NCBI GenBank assembly: GCA_019636675.1
Contig: JAHBXC010000001.1
Coordinates: forward strand, 992,001 to 1,056,000
DNA from: Phycisphaeraceae bacterium
Lineage (GTDB): Bacteria > Planctomycetota > Phycisphaerae > Phycisphaerales > UBA1924
DNA: 64,000 nt
Direction of reading: 5' to 3'
Both the position numbers and the translations under genes were made by a program. Shown in pieces: positions 20,642-33,344 of this stretch. How positions within the stretch are numbered: position 1 is the first letter of the stretch; every line of letters begins with the position of its first letter. Below the pieces are notes generated by a model, which was not told the origin of the DNA, ran no database searches, and was given only the letters and a program-made list of their open reading frames with translations.

Positions 20642-21454
20642 ATGACCACCCGCCTCGGCGCGATCGTTCTTGTCTGCGCGCTCGCCACCCCCGCGATCGC
20701 CGCTGTTTCCGTCGACGCCCTCTCGCGCCCCTCCGGCGTGATGCGCGGCGTCACGATGGACTCCAACTTCATCGGCTTCGAGACCGTCGAGGGCTACACC
20801 GTCGGCGACCTCAACGCGCAGAACGGCTGGCAGGTCTTCAATAACTACCCCTTGGGAACCGATGTCGCGCTCCGCGCCGACAACAACGGCCAGGCCATGC
20901 GACTCACCGGCACGACCGCCGCCCCGGCGGGCGACTTCGTGGGCGGGTTCAGCCCCACCTTCAACCCCGTCGGTCCTTCGTATGTGTTCACCATCGACAC
21001 GCTCATCGATGACAACGGCGGCGCGAACTACGACATCGTCGGGCAGGCCCCGGCCAGCAGCGCGCTGCTCACCTTCCGCGTCTCCTTCGACTATCTCGGC
21101 AGCATCTTCATCCTCGATCAGACCGCCCCGGACGTGTTCGAGTTCATCGACACCGGCGTCTCCTGGGTCGAGAACCAGTGGAACACGCTCACCGTCACCG
21201 TCGACGCCGACAGCGACACCATCGAGTACGCGTACGGCGGCTCGGTCATCTACTCGTCGTCGATCTTCGCCGGCTCGCTCGTCGAAGAGGTCGTCGTGTT
21301 CTCAGACAACTTCCAGTTCTTCGGGGGCGGCTCGTTCTCCGGGGGCCCCGCCGCCGGCTGGTTCGACAACATCGACCTGCTCGTGCCGGCGCCGGCGACC
21401 GGCGCGGCAGCGCTCGCGGCGATGACGCTGCTCCTCGCGCGCCGGCGTCGCTGA
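20642..21454 (+). CDS. secreted PEP-CTERM-like protein
   Basis: A 270-residue exported protein. The signal peptide is MTTRLGAIVLVCALATPAIA. The body is Gly/Asp/Thr-rich and beta-strand-like, with the laminin-G/concanavalin-like look of many planctomycete surface proteins. The C-terminus is VPAPATG, a short hydrophobic stretch (AAALAAMTLLLA) and a basic RRRR tail. That is the tripartite layout of PEP-CTERM sorting signals, with PAP in place of PEP. Such tails are cut by an exosortase, and no exosortase gene lies in the window. An AGGA lies a few bases before ATG 20642. Confidence 0.75.
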   Translation: MTTRLGAIVLVCALATPAIAAVSVDALSRPSGVMRGVTMDSNFIGFETVEGYTVGDLNAQNGWQVFNNYPLGTDVALRADNNGQAMRLTGTTAAPAGDFVGGFSPTFNPVGPSYVFTIDTLIDDNGGANYDIVGQAPASSALLTFRVSFDYLGSIFILDQTAPDVFEFIDTGVSWVENQWNTLTVTVDADSDTIEYAYGGSVIYSSSIFAGSLVEEVVVFSDNFQFFGGGSFSGGPAAGWFDNIDLLVPAPATGAAALAAMTLLLARRRR

Positions 21455-21569
21455 GGACCAGGAGGCGGGCTCGTGACGCGCTGATTCTCTCGTCGCCCGC
21501 AACCCGGGCGGCGACGAGCCCAACAACCTACCGAACGCTCCGAAGCCCGCCCCGCCTACCCTCCACACC

Positions 21570-22319
21570 GTGTCAGCGCTCATCCACGCCCTCGAAGTCC
21601 ACAAGTCCTACCGCCTGGGCGATCGCTCGATCGACGCGCTCCGCGGCGCCACGCTCTCCATCGACGAGCCGGGCTTCTACGCGATCATGGGCCCCTCCGG
21701 CTCGGGCAAGTCCACGCTGCTCCATCTGCTCGCCGCGCTCGACACGCCCGACAAGGGCGAGCTCCATGTCGCCGGGCGGCGCATCGACACCCTCTCCGAG
21801 AAGGAGCTCACGCTGTTCCGGCGGCGCGAGATCGGCGTGGTGTTCCAGCAGTTCAACCTCATCCCCACGATGACGGCGCGCCAGAACGTCGAGCTGCCCG
21901 GCCTGCTCGCGCGCGAGCCGGCGTCCTTCCTGCGCGAGCGCTCGCGTGAACTCATGGAGACGCTGGGGGTCTGGAAGCGCGCCGACCACCGGCCCGACGC
22001 CCTCTCGGGCGGCGAGCAGCAGCGCGTCGCCATCGCGCGGGCCCTGCTTTTCTCCCCGAAGGTGCTGCTCGCCGACGAACCCACCGGCGCCCTCGACTCG
22101 AAGAACTCCGAGATCCTCTGGCGACTCCTCGCCGAACTGGCCGACGCGCGAGAGATGACCATCGTCATGGTCACGCACGAGCCGGCGGCGGCGGCCCACT
22201 GCCGCGAAGTCTTCATCCTCCACGACGGGCGCGTCACCGGGCGCGTCGATGTCCAACGCGAGAACCTCGATGCCGCCGGCCTGGCGACTCGCTCTCAACA
22301 GTCTGGACGGACGGCGTAA
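21570..22319 (+). CDS. ABC transporter ATP-binding protein, LolD/MacB-like
   Basis: A 249-residue ATPase. Walker A GPSGSGKSTL, Q-loop VVFQQFNLIPTM, signature LSGGEQQRVAIARAL, Walker B VLLADEPTGALD and the switch His (VMVTHEPAA) are all present. It starts at GTG 21570. It overlaps the FtsX-type permease gene by about 50-70 bases and pairs with it as one exporter of the MacB/LolCDE superfamily. Substrate unknown; lipoproteins or small molecules are the usual options. Confidence 0.92.
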   Translation: MSALIHALEVHKSYRLGDRSIDALRGATLSIDEPGFYAIMGPSGSGKSTLLHLLAALDTPDKGELHVAGRRIDTLSEKELTLFRRREIGVVFQQFNLIPTMTARQNVELPGLLAREPASFLRERSRELMETLGVWKRADHRPDALSGGEQQRVAIARALLFSPKVLLADEPTGALDSKNSEILWRLLAELADAREMTIVMVTHEPAAAAHCREVFILHDGRVTGRVDVQRENLDAAGLATRSQQSGRTA

Positions 22320-24828
22320 GCGCACCGCGCTGCTGTCCCTCGCCGTCGCGCTCGCCGCGTCGCTCATCGCCGCCGTCGCGTGCGCCAGCAGCACCGTGAC
22401 CGCGACGCTCGCCAAGCGCGTCGAGACCACCGTGGGCGCCGCCGATGTCCGCTTCCGGCGCACCGACGACAAGCCATTCGACGCGTCGATCCTCGAACTC
22501 GCTCGCGCCTGGACCGAGACAAAGATCGCCGCCCCGCGCTCGCGAGGGCCCATCCCGCTCTGGAACGAGGCGAAGGACACCCGCGCCGTCACCGTGGGCC
22601 ACGGCATCGACCCGCCCTCCGAATACGCCCTTCGCTCGCTCGAGCTCGAAGAGGGCCGGCGCGTGACCGCCGACGGCGAGATCGTCATCGACCAGGCCCT
22701 GCAGGACGAACTCCAGGTCCAGGTCGGCGACACGCTCGAGGTCGAACGCTTCGGCGAGCAGATCACTCTCACGGTGGTCGGCGTGCTCGCGCGTAAACCC
22801 ATCGGCACGCTCGCCGCCGCCCACCGCTTCGAGGCCTATGTCACCCTCGACGACCTCTGGGAGATCACCTCCCGCCCCAACCGGCTCGACCAGATCGACA
22901 TCGCGTTGCGCAACCCCGACGCGGCCATGACCATCGCACCGCCCGAGGGGATGCCGGCCGACATCATCGTGCAGCCGACCGAGAAACTCACGAGCGGGCT
23001 CGACAAGTCGGTCAACTCCTCGCGATTCGGGCTGCTGATCGCGGCGGTGCTGACCTTCATCTGCGCCGCGTTCATCATCCTGACCGGCCTCACGACCAAC
23101 CTGCTGGAGCGCACGCGCGAGCTGGCGATGATGCGCTGCATCGGCGCGTCGCGCGGGCAACTGGCGCGAGCGCAGGTGGTCGTGGGCGTGATCGTGGGCG
23201 CCGGGGGCGGGCTGCTCGGCGCGCCGCTCGGCGCGGCGCTGGCGTTCGTGCTCGCGGTGATCTTCCGCGATCGCCTGCCCGCCGGGTTCGTGCTGTCGTG
23301 GTACGGGCTGTCGCTCGCGTTCGTCGGCTCGCTGCTCGCCGGGGTGATCGGCTCGTCGTGGCCCGCGTGGAGCGCGTCGCGCGTGAGGCCCCTGCGCGCC
23401 CTGGCCGCCCGGGCCGCGAAGCCACGCCCGAAGGTCCTCGTGCTCTCGATGATCGTGGCGCTGGCCCTGCTCTCGGCGCAGGCGCTGATCGTGGCGACCG
23501 CGCAGGACGGGCAGCGCCTGTTCTGGCTCTACACCACGCTGGCGATGCCGCTGATGATCGTGGGGTACTTCCTGATGGGCCCCCCGGTGGTGGCGTCGAT
23601 CACGCTCGCGCTCTCGCCGATCATCGACCGCGCGATGAACCTCCCGCGCGGACTCGTGCGCTCGAGCGTGCTGGCCACGCCCTTCCGGCAGGGCTTCACC
23701 GCCGCCGCCCTGATGGTCGGGCTGGCGATGATGACCGCCCTGTGGACCGAGGGACGCGCGTTCCTGGGCTGGGCCGATCGCATCCAGTTCCCCGACGCCT
23801 TCGCGCACGGGTGGCTTGGCATCGACGACGACGCGCGCGCGCGCGTCGCCAACCTCCCCTTCGTCGAGAACACCTGCGCGATCTCGCTGCTCAGCATCGA
23901 TTCCGAGTTCGGCGTCCGCGCGCTCAACCCGCTCAAGACCTCGTTCATCGCCTTCGAGCCAGAGCCGTTCTTCGCTATGACCCGCCTGACCTGGGACGAG
24001 GGCTCCGTCCAGACCGCGCTCCCGAAACTCAAGGCCGGCGGCGCGATCCTCGTCGCGCGCGAGTTCAAGATCGCACGCGGCTACGGCGTGGGCGACACCT
24101 ACACCGTCAACCACAACGGGCAGCAGCACGACTTCGAGATCGTGGGCGTCATCTCCTCCCCAGGGCTCGACATCGCCAGCAAGTACTTCGACATCGGGCA
24201 GGAGTACTACGCCCAGGCCATCCACTCGGTCTTCGGCACCCGCGAGGACATGCGCGACCGGTTCGGCGTCGACCGCGTCAACCTGATCCAGATCGACCTC
24301 AGCGACGAGGTGACCGACCGCGAGGCGATCCGCGAGATCCGCAAGGCGCTCGGCTCGTCGCTGCTGGTGGTCGGCTCCGGGCGAGAGATCAAGGACCTGA
24401 TCGATTCGGTCGGCGGCAGCACGCTGCGCGTGATGTCCTTCGTCGCCGTCGGCGCGATGCTCATCGCCTGCCTGGGCGTGGGCAACATCGTCGTCGCCGG
24501 GATCGAGGCCCGACGGTTCGAGTTCGGCGTGCTGCGCGCCATCGGGGCCGACCGCACGCTGGTCACGCGCCTCGTGCTCGCCGAGGTGCTGCTGCTCGCG
24601 CTGGGCGCGTGCGTGCTGGGTTCGGCGCTCGGGCTGCAGCACGCGTGGGGCGCCGCCGCGATGAACCGGCTCCTCGCCGGGCTCGAGCTGCGCCTGCAGC
24701 CACCCGTGGGCCCCATGCTCGTCGGGTGCGTCATCCTCGTCACGCTCGCGCTGCTCGCGGCGGCGGCGCCGGTCCTGGCGCTCTCCCGGCTCAAGCCCCG
24801 CGAACTGCTCGGCAGCGTACGCGGCTGA
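22249..24828 (+). CDS. ABC transporter permease with two FtsX domains
   Basis: An 859-residue permease. A first membrane segment (about 28-46) is followed by a large MacB-type periplasmic domain, then a FtsX three-helix block (about 260-370). Two more helices, a second periplasmic domain and a final FtsX block (about 725-850) follow. This gives about ten membrane spans, the duplicated layout seen in DUF214-type and lipoprotein-type exporters. ATG 22249 overlaps the ATPase gene by 71 bases; ATG 22270 (MPPAWRLALNSL) is an equally good start. It works with the preceding ATPase. Confidence 0.9.
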   Translation: MSNARTSMPPAWRLALNSLDGRRKRTALLSLAVALAASLIAAVACASSTVTATLAKRVETTVGAADVRFRRTDDKPFDASILELARAWTETKIAAPRSRGPIPLWNEAKDTRAVTVGHGIDPPSEYALRSLELEEGRRVTADGEIVIDQALQDELQVQVGDTLEVERFGEQITLTVVGVLARKPIGTLAAAHRFEAYVTLDDLWEITSRPNRLDQIDIALRNPDAAMTIAPPEGMPADIIVQPTEKLTSGLDKSVNSSRFGLLIAAVLTFICAAFIILTGLTTNLLERTRELAMMRCIGASRGQLARAQVVVGVIVGAGGGLLGAPLGAALAFVLAVIFRDRLPAGFVLSWYGLSLAFVGSLLAGVIGSSWPAWSASRVRPLRALAARAAKPRPKVLVLSMIVALALLSAQALIVATAQDGQRLFWLYTTLAMPLMIVGYFLMGPPVVASITLALSPIIDRAMNLPRGLVRSSVLATPFRQGFTAAALMVGLAMMTALWTEGRAFLGWADRIQFPDAFAHGWLGIDDDARARVANLPFVENTCAISLLSIDSEFGVRALNPLKTSFIAFEPEPFFAMTRLTWDEGSVQTALPKLKAGGAILVAREFKIARGYGVGDTYTVNHNGQQHDFEIVGVISSPGLDIASKYFDIGQEYYAQAIHSVFGTREDMRDRFGVDRVNLIQIDLSDEVTDREAIREIRKALGSSLLVVGSGREIKDLIDSVGGSTLRVMSFVAVGAMLIACLGVGNIVVAGIEARRFEFGVLRAIGADRTLVTRLVLAEVLLLALGACVLGSALGLQHAWGAAAMNRLLAGLELRLQPPVGPMLVGCVILVTLALLAAAAPVLALSRLKPRELLGSVRG

Positions 24829-24866
24829 GGGGCACGCGCGGCGCGATCCTAGAATCGCACACCCGC

Positions 24867-27011
24867 ATGGCCTTCCAACCCCGATCCTTCGAACTCGTCT
24901 CTCCCTTCAAGCCCACCGGCGACCAGCCGACCGCCATCGCGCAGATCGTCCAGCGCTTCCGAGCGGGAGAACCCGCGGTCGTGCTCCTGGGCGCCACCGG
25001 CACCGGCAAGACCTTCACGATGGCCAACACCATCGCGCAGATCAACCGGCCCACCCTCATCATCAGCCACAACAAGACCCTCGCGGCGCAGCTCTACGAA
25101 GAGATGCACGATCTCTTCCCGCGCAACGCGGTGTCGTACTTCGTCTCGTACTACGACTACTACCAGCCCGAGGCGTACATCCCACAGCGCGACATCTATA
25201 TCGAGAAGGACTCGTCGCGCAACGACGATCTCGACCGACTGCGCCTGGCCGCGACGAGCAATCTGCTCTCGCGCAAGGACACGGTCGTCGTCGCGTCGGT
25301 CTCGTGCATCTTCGGCCTGGGCTCGCCCGACGCCTACCGCGACAAGGTGATGTCCGTGCAGATCGGCCAGACGCTCAACCGGCGCGAGTTCCTGCTCGGG
25401 CTGGCCGACATGCAGTACCAGCGCTCCGACATCGACTTCAAGCGAGGCACCTACCGCGTCGTGGGCGATGTGATCGAGCTCTACCCCGCCTACGAGCAGT
25501 TCGCGGTGCGCTTCGAGCTCTTCGGCGACGAGGTCGAGTCGATCCAGTTCATCAACCCCACCACCGGCGAGATCCTCGCCACCGAGAAGCATTTCTTCAT
25601 CTTCCCGGCGGTGCACTATGTGACGCCGGCCGACACGCTGCAGTCGGCGCTCGCGTCGATCCGCGCCGAACTCGACACGCGCGTGATGCAGCTCCGCCAC
25701 GAGGGCAAACTCCTCGAGGCCCAGCGCCTGCTCGCGCGCACGAAGTTCGACCTCGAGATGCTCGAAGAGGTCGGCACCTGCCCGGGCGTCGAGAACTACT
25801 CGCGCTATTTCGACGGTCGCCTGCCGGGCGAGCGCCCGTACACGCTGATGGACTACCTCCGGCGATCCGCCGAACTCGACGGCGGGACGCCCGACGACTG
25901 GCTCCTCATCATCGACGAGAGCCATGTCACCATCCCCCAGATCTCCGCGATGTTCAACGGCGACAAGGCGCGCAAGACCACCCTCGTCGAGCACGGCTTC
26001 CGCCTGCCCAGCGCGCTCGACAACCGCCCGCTGCGCTTCGAAGAGTTCGAGACCATCGTGCCGCGCTGCCTGTATGTGAGCGCGACTCCCGGGCCCTACG
26101 AACTCAAGCGCACCGGCGGCGAGATCGCGGAGCAGGTCATCCGCCCCACCGGGCTGCTCGACCCCGTCGTCGAGGTGAAGCCGGCGCGAGGCCAGGTGCC
26201 CGACCTGCTCGAACAGTGCAAGGAGCGCGTGGCGCAGGGCGAACGCGTGCTGGTGACGGCCCTCACGAAGCGCCTCTGCGAGCAACTCGCGACCTACCTC
26301 GACGAGCAGGGGATCAAGGTGCGCTATCTCCACAGCGACATCGAGACGCTCGACCGGCTCGAGATCCTCCGCGACCTGCGCACCGGCGAGTTCGATGTGC
26401 TCGTGGGCGTCAACCTGCTGCGCGAGGGGCTCGACCTGCCCGAGGTGTCGCTGGTCGCGATCCTCGACGCCGACAAGGAGGGGTTCCTGCGCTCGCCGAC
26501 GAGTCTCATCCAGTTGATCGGTCGTGCGGCACGCAATGTGAACGGGCGCGCGATCATGTACGCCGACGAGGTCACGCCCTCGATGCGTGCCGCGATCGGC
26601 GAGACCGACCGGCGGCGCGAGAAGCAGGTCGCCTACAACGAGTCGCACGGCATCACGCCCGAGACCATCCGCAAGGCGATCCGTCGCGGCATCGAGGACG
26701 AACTCCGGGGGCGCAAGACCGCGAAGCAGAATCTCAAGGCCGACGAGGAGTCGTTCGACATCGTCGAGTTGCGTAAGGACCTGGAGGGCGAGATGCTGGA
26801 GGCGGCGGTGCGCCTGGAGTTCGAGAAGGCCGCCGCCCTGCGCGACCAGGTCGAGACGATCAAGAAGATCCAGAAGGCCGACCCCTCTCGCACGCGCGTC
26901 AAGATGAGCGAACTCGAGCGCGAGTTGTACGGCGAGGAGGGCGCTCGCGCCACGCCGGGCAAGCCGGGGGCGGTCAAGCGGAAGCGCAAGCGGATGAAGC
27001 GGACGGATTGA
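24867..27011 (+). CDS. uvrB: excinuclease ABC subunit B
   Basis: A 714-residue helicase-like damage-verification subunit of nucleotide excision repair. Walker A GATGTGKTF lies near residue 40. The beta-hairpin is SYFVSYYDYYQPEAYIPQRD. Helicase motifs include LLIIDESHVTIPQ and LIGRAARN. The C-terminal UVR motif for UvrC contact (VRLEFEKAAALRDQ) is followed by a short basic tail. Start at ATG 24867 (MAFQPRSFELVSPF). It is followed by a small EamA transporter and uvrA on the same strand. Confidence 0.97.
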   Translation: MAFQPRSFELVSPFKPTGDQPTAIAQIVQRFRAGEPAVVLLGATGTGKTFTMANTIAQINRPTLIISHNKTLAAQLYEEMHDLFPRNAVSYFVSYYDYYQPEAYIPQRDIYIEKDSSRNDDLDRLRLAATSNLLSRKDTVVVASVSCIFGLGSPDAYRDKVMSVQIGQTLNRREFLLGLADMQYQRSDIDFKRGTYRVVGDVIELYPAYEQFAVRFELFGDEVESIQFINPTTGEILATEKHFFIFPAVHYVTPADTLQSALASIRAELDTRVMQLRHEGKLLEAQRLLARTKFDLEMLEEVGTCPGVENYSRYFDGRLPGERPYTLMDYLRRSAELDGGTPDDWLLIIDESHVTIPQISAMFNGDKARKTTLVEHGFRLPSALDNRPLRFEEFETIVPRCLYVSATPGPYELKRTGGEIAEQVIRPTGLLDPVVEVKPARGQVPDLLEQCKERVAQGERVLVTALTKRLCEQLATYLDEQGIKVRYLHSDIETLDRLEILRDLRTGEFDVLVGVNLLREGLDLPEVSLVAILDADKEGFLRSPTSLIQLIGRAARNVNGRAIMYADEVTPSMRAAIGETDRRREKQVAYNESHGITPETIRKAIRRGIEDELRGRKTAKQNLKADEESFDIVELRKDLEGEMLEAAVRLEFEKAAALRDQVETIKKIQKADPSRTRVKMSELERELYGEEGARATPGKPGAVKRKRKRMKRTD

Positions 27012-27060
27012 TTGGGGAAGGGAGCAGGGAGTGGGGAGTGGGGAGCAGGGGGAAGGGGAC
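27012..27060. repeat. G-rich GGGAGCAGGGAGTGGGG repeat after uvrB
   Basis: Directly after the uvrB stop, units of GGGAGCAGGGAGTGGGGAG are repeated with small variations. They are the same family as the repeats at 9347 and 40338. No clear terminator hairpin is formed. Confidence 0.75.
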
Positions 27061-27107
27061 GATCGCGGTCGCGGGCAGACCCGGGGCGGGTCGCTACGCT
27101 TCTCGTC

Positions 27108-27620
27108 ATGAAAGCGATCCTCTTCGCGGTTCTCGCCGGCGTCTGCTGGGGCGTGGGCGAGTTGTTCTCGAAGTCCGTCCTGAGCACCGGGAAGGTGGGC
27201 CCGATCACCGTGGCCGCCGTCCGGGCGGCGGTGGCGCTGCCGGCGCTGTGGATCGCGTACTACTGGGCGGTGCACATCGCGAAGATCGAGCCCACCGGCT
27301 GGCACAGGGCCGGGACGGGCACGATGCTCAAGCTCATCCTGGGCACGGGCCTGATCGCCGGCTCGCTGGCGTTGATCTTCTTCTACGCGGCCCTGAACTT
27401 CGGGGAGATCTCGGTCGTCAAGCCCATCTCCTTCGCGCTGGCCCCGGCCTTGGCGTTCGCGCTGGCCGTGCCCTTGTTCGGGGAGTCAGTGACGCCGAAG
27501 AAATTGATCGGGGTGGCGTTGATCGTGGTCGGGGTGGTGCTGTTGTCGAGCAAGAGCGTGAAGGTCGCTTCACCCGCGCCGGCGACCGAAGAATCACCTG
27601 TCGGCGCGGCGCCGAGGTAA
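27108..27620 (+). CDS. half-size EamA/DMT-family transporter-like membrane protein
   Basis: A 170-residue protein with about five hydrophobic helices. The first holds [14 protein letters not shown] and the last two hold [21 protein letters not shown] and [15 protein letters not shown], typical of one EamA repeat. Full DMT transporters carry two such repeats (about 300 residues), so this one would have to dimerise, as small multidrug-resistance-like half transporters do. Start at ATG 27108. It sits between uvrB and uvrA in the same direction. Substrate unknown. Confidence 0.8.
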   Translation: MKAILFAVLAGVCWGVGELFSKSVLSTGKVGPITVAAVRAAVALPALWIAYYWAVHIAKIEPTGWHRAGTGTMLKLILGTGLIAGSLALIFFYAALNFGEISVVKPISFALAPALAFALAVPLFGESVTPKKLIGVALIVVGVVLLSSKSVKVASPAPATEESPVGAAPR

Positions 27621-27670
27621 AGGTCCGCTGGGGCTGACTCCTACCATTCGCCTCACGCGAATCCACGGGA

Positions 27671-30874
<3,204 letters not shown>

Positions 30875-30908
30875 CGGGCGGGCGGTCCCGGGCTACAAAA
30901 CCGTGCCG

Positions 30909-31475
30909 ATGGACGACCGCGTGACAGACATCAAGGACCGGCTCGCCAAGCCCAGCGGCGGGATGAACATGGATCTGGTGATCGTCGTGATCTTCACGGT
31001 CGATTTCCTGGTTGTGTTCGCGCTGTTGGCGGCGCTATCACCGGGCCAGGCGGCATGGGTCGTGCCGATCGTCCTCGGCGCTCCGATGGCGATTTTCTGG
31101 TTGCTCACCTGGCTGCTGTGGAAGCCGCTCGAGCGCCGCTACCCGGCGGCGCCGCAGTCGCGGGAGGCGGTGGTGAAACTCGGGCAGTCGGTGCTCTTCG
31201 GGAAGTTCTTCCGCTTCAACAACGCGCTCGCGCTGGCGGCGGACGAGGACCACCTGCACCTGATCCCCTTCATGCCGATGCGCTGGACGGGCGCGAAGGT
31301 CGTCAGCATCCCGTGGGAGCGGGTGACGGATGTCCAGCCCGCGCCCGGGCGCTACAGCATGCGACTGACGAAGGCGAAGGTCGACGGGCGCACGCTGGGC
31401 GCCCCGGAGTGGGCGATGAAGTTCGCGCGGGTGGAGGATTCCGTTCCAGACCCCGTGATCGACGAGACGGCGTAG
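30909..31475 (+). CDS. two-helix membrane protein of unknown function
   Basis: A 188-residue protein with two hydrophobic helices near the N-terminus (LVIVVIFTVDFLVVFALLAAL and WVVPIVLGAPMAIFWLLTWLLW). A soluble domain of about 110 residues follows, with the strand-rich pattern of a PH-like fold (HLHLIPFMPM, then VVSIPWERVTDV). I do not recognise the family. It ends 4 bases from the end of the converging SLC13 gene. GTG 30903 is an alternative start. Confidence 0.65.
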   Translation: MDDRVTDIKDRLAKPSGGMNMDLVIVVIFTVDFLVVFALLAALSPGQAAWVVPIVLGAPMAIFWLLTWLLWKPLERRYPAAPQSREAVVKLGQSVLFGKFFRFNNALALAADEDHLHLIPFMPMRWTGAKVVSIPWERVTDVQPAPGRYSMRLTKAKVDGRTLGAPEWAMKFARVEDSVPDPVIDETA

Positions 31476-31479
31476 CCCG

Positions 31480-33267
31480 TCATCCCTCGGGCCGCAGCGG
31501 CCACACGACCACGATCGCCGCGAGCCCGACGATCACATAGATCACCGTCAGGGGCACGCCCATGCGCGCGTAGTCGCCGAAGCGGTAGCCGCCGGGCGCG
31601 AGCACGAGCGTGTTGGACTGGTGCCCGATGGGCGTGAGGAACGCCGACGACGCGCCGAGGACGACCGCCATCAGGAAGGCGTCGACCGACGCGTTCATCC
31701 CTTCGGCGAGACGCACCGCGACGGGCGCCATGAGCACGGCGACGGCGGCGTTGTTGACCACATCCGACAGCAGCAGCGTCACGATCATCAGGATCGCCAG
31801 CGCCACGATCGGCGCGCGACCCTCGCCCAGCCACAGCATCAGATCGGCGATGCGCTGCGTGCCCCCGGTCGATTCGAGCGCGTCGCCCAGCGGGATCATC
31901 GCGCCCAGCAGCACGATCACGGGCCAGTCGACGGCGTCGTAGCCCTCGCGCAGGGTGACGACTTTCGTCAGCAGCATGAGCACGGCGGCGAGCACGAACG
32001 CGATCTGCACCGGCAGCAGACCGACCACGGTCGCGGCGACGGCGCAGACGAAGATGCCGGTCCCCAGCAGCAGGCGTCGCGGCTTGGCGAGATCGATGGC
32101 GCGCTCGGCCAGCGGCAGGCAGCCAAGCATCGAGAGCGTCTCGCTCGTGTTGTCGGCCGGGATGTGCAGCATCAGCACATCGCCCGTCTGGAGTCGCGCG
32201 TCGCGCAGGCGCCCTCGCACCCGAGAGCCCTGGCGCGAGACGCCCAGCAGGTTCACGCCGTAACGCCAGCGCAGATTGAGCTGCGCCGGCGTGCGCCCGG
32301 CGAGGACGGAACCGGGCCCCACGATCGCCTCGACCACGGTCAGGTCCTTCGCGGCGTCCGTCTCGTCCTCCTTGGCGTTGTCCTCGCCGGCGAGTTCGAA
32401 GTTGCCGGCGTCGCGCAGGGCCTTGATTGCTTCGTGGTCCGCGGCGACGAGGATGGTGTCGCCCTTGTGGATGGTTTCGAACCCGCTGGGCGCTGAGAGC
32501 CGGCGCTCGCCGCGGAGGATGGCGAGGATGACGAAGTCTGCGTCGACGGCGGTGGCGAGTTCCTGGATGGTGGCGTCGTGGAACTTGGAGTCTTCGGTGA
32601 CGGTGAGTTCCGCGGTGTATTCGGCGATGTCGAAGCCGATCGTGTCGCCGTTGGCGGGTTTGCGATCGGGGAGGAGACGCCAGCCGAGGAGCGCGATGAA
32701 CGCGATGCCGACGATCGTGACGCCTGCGCCGACCGGTGCGAAGTCGAAGAAGCCGAAGGGCTCACCCGTCGCCTGCCTGCGCATGGACGAGACGATGATG
32801 TTGGGGGGCGAGCCGATCAGCGTCATCAGCCCCCCCAGCAGCGAGCAGAACGCGAGAGGCATGAGCAGATACGCCGGCGATCGCTTGGCGCTGCGCGCCA
32901 TGCGCAGGGCGACGGGCATGAGCAGCGCGAGGGCGCCGACATTGTTCATGAACGCGGAACAGATCGCGGCGGTCGTCCCGAGCGCGCCGACCTGCACCGT
33001 CGGGCGGTTCCCGACGCGTTTGAGCGCCTTGGCGATGATGTCCACGACGCCGGCGTTCTGCAGCCCCTTGCTGACGGCGAGGATCGCGGCGACGGTGATC
33101 ACCGCCGGGTGCCCGAATCCCAGGAACGCGACGGCGGGGTCGACGAGCCCGAGGATCGTGACTGCCAGCAGCGCCATCATCGCGACGAGGTCGTAGCGGA
33201 CGCGACCCCAGACGAACATCGCGAGCGTGACGCCCAGAACCGAGAAGATCAGGATCTCGTCGCGCAT
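31480..33267 (-). CDS. SLC13/DASS-family permease with internal TrkA-C domains
   Basis: A 595-residue membrane transporter. An N-terminal half of about five helices contains the SPPNIIVSS motif (consensus SxPN(I/L)). Two central soluble regulatory domains of TrkA-C/RCK-C type (about 210-290 and 300-385) follow. The C-terminal half of helices ends with GASSAFLTPIGHQSNTLV, the second inverted-repeat SNT-type motif. Such proteins carry anions such as sulfate, or dicarboxylates, coupled to sodium. The substrate cannot be read from the sequence. The gene stands alone, converging with the two-helix protein. Confidence 0.88.
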   Translation of the reverse strand: MRDEILIFSVLGVTLAMFVWGRVRYDLVAMMALLAVTILGLVDPAVAFLGFGHPAVITVAAILAVSKGLQNAGVVDIIAKALKRVGNRPTVQVGALGTTAAICSAFMNNVGALALLMPVALRMARSAKRSPAYLLMPLAFCSLLGGLMTLIGSPPNIIVSSMRRQATGEPFGFFDFAPVGAGVTIVGIAFIALLGWRLLPDRKPANGDTIGFDIAEYTAELTVTEDSKFHDATIQELATAVDADFVILAILRGERRLSAPSGFETIHKGDTILVAADHEAIKALRDAGNFELAGEDNAKEDETDAAKDLTVVEAIVGPGSVLAGRTPAQLNLRWRYGVNLLGVSRQGSRVRGRLRDARLQTGDVLMLHIPADNTSETLSMLGCLPLAERAIDLAKPRRLLLGTGIFVCAVAATVVGLLPVQIAFVLAAVLMLLTKVVTLREGYDAVDWPVIVLLGAMIPLGDALESTGGTQRIADLMLWLGEGRAPIVALAILMIVTLLLSDVVNNAAVAVLMAPVAVRLAEGMNASVDAFLMAVVLGASSAFLTPIGHQSNTLVLAPGGYRFGDYARMGVPLTVIYVIVGLAAIVVVWPLRPEG

Positions 33268-33344
33268 GGTGGCTCCGGTGCGTCCGGGCCGACAGCGCCC
33301 GAGCGTCCAGCGTAGCGGGCCGCGCGCGTGAAAGCCGGTTCAGG

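Noticed and set aside
22234..24642. 802-residue minus-strand ORF opposite the FtsX permease
   Set aside because: Composition (His/Arg/Glu-rich, no hydrophobic core) is typical of an antisense shadow of a membrane protein gene.
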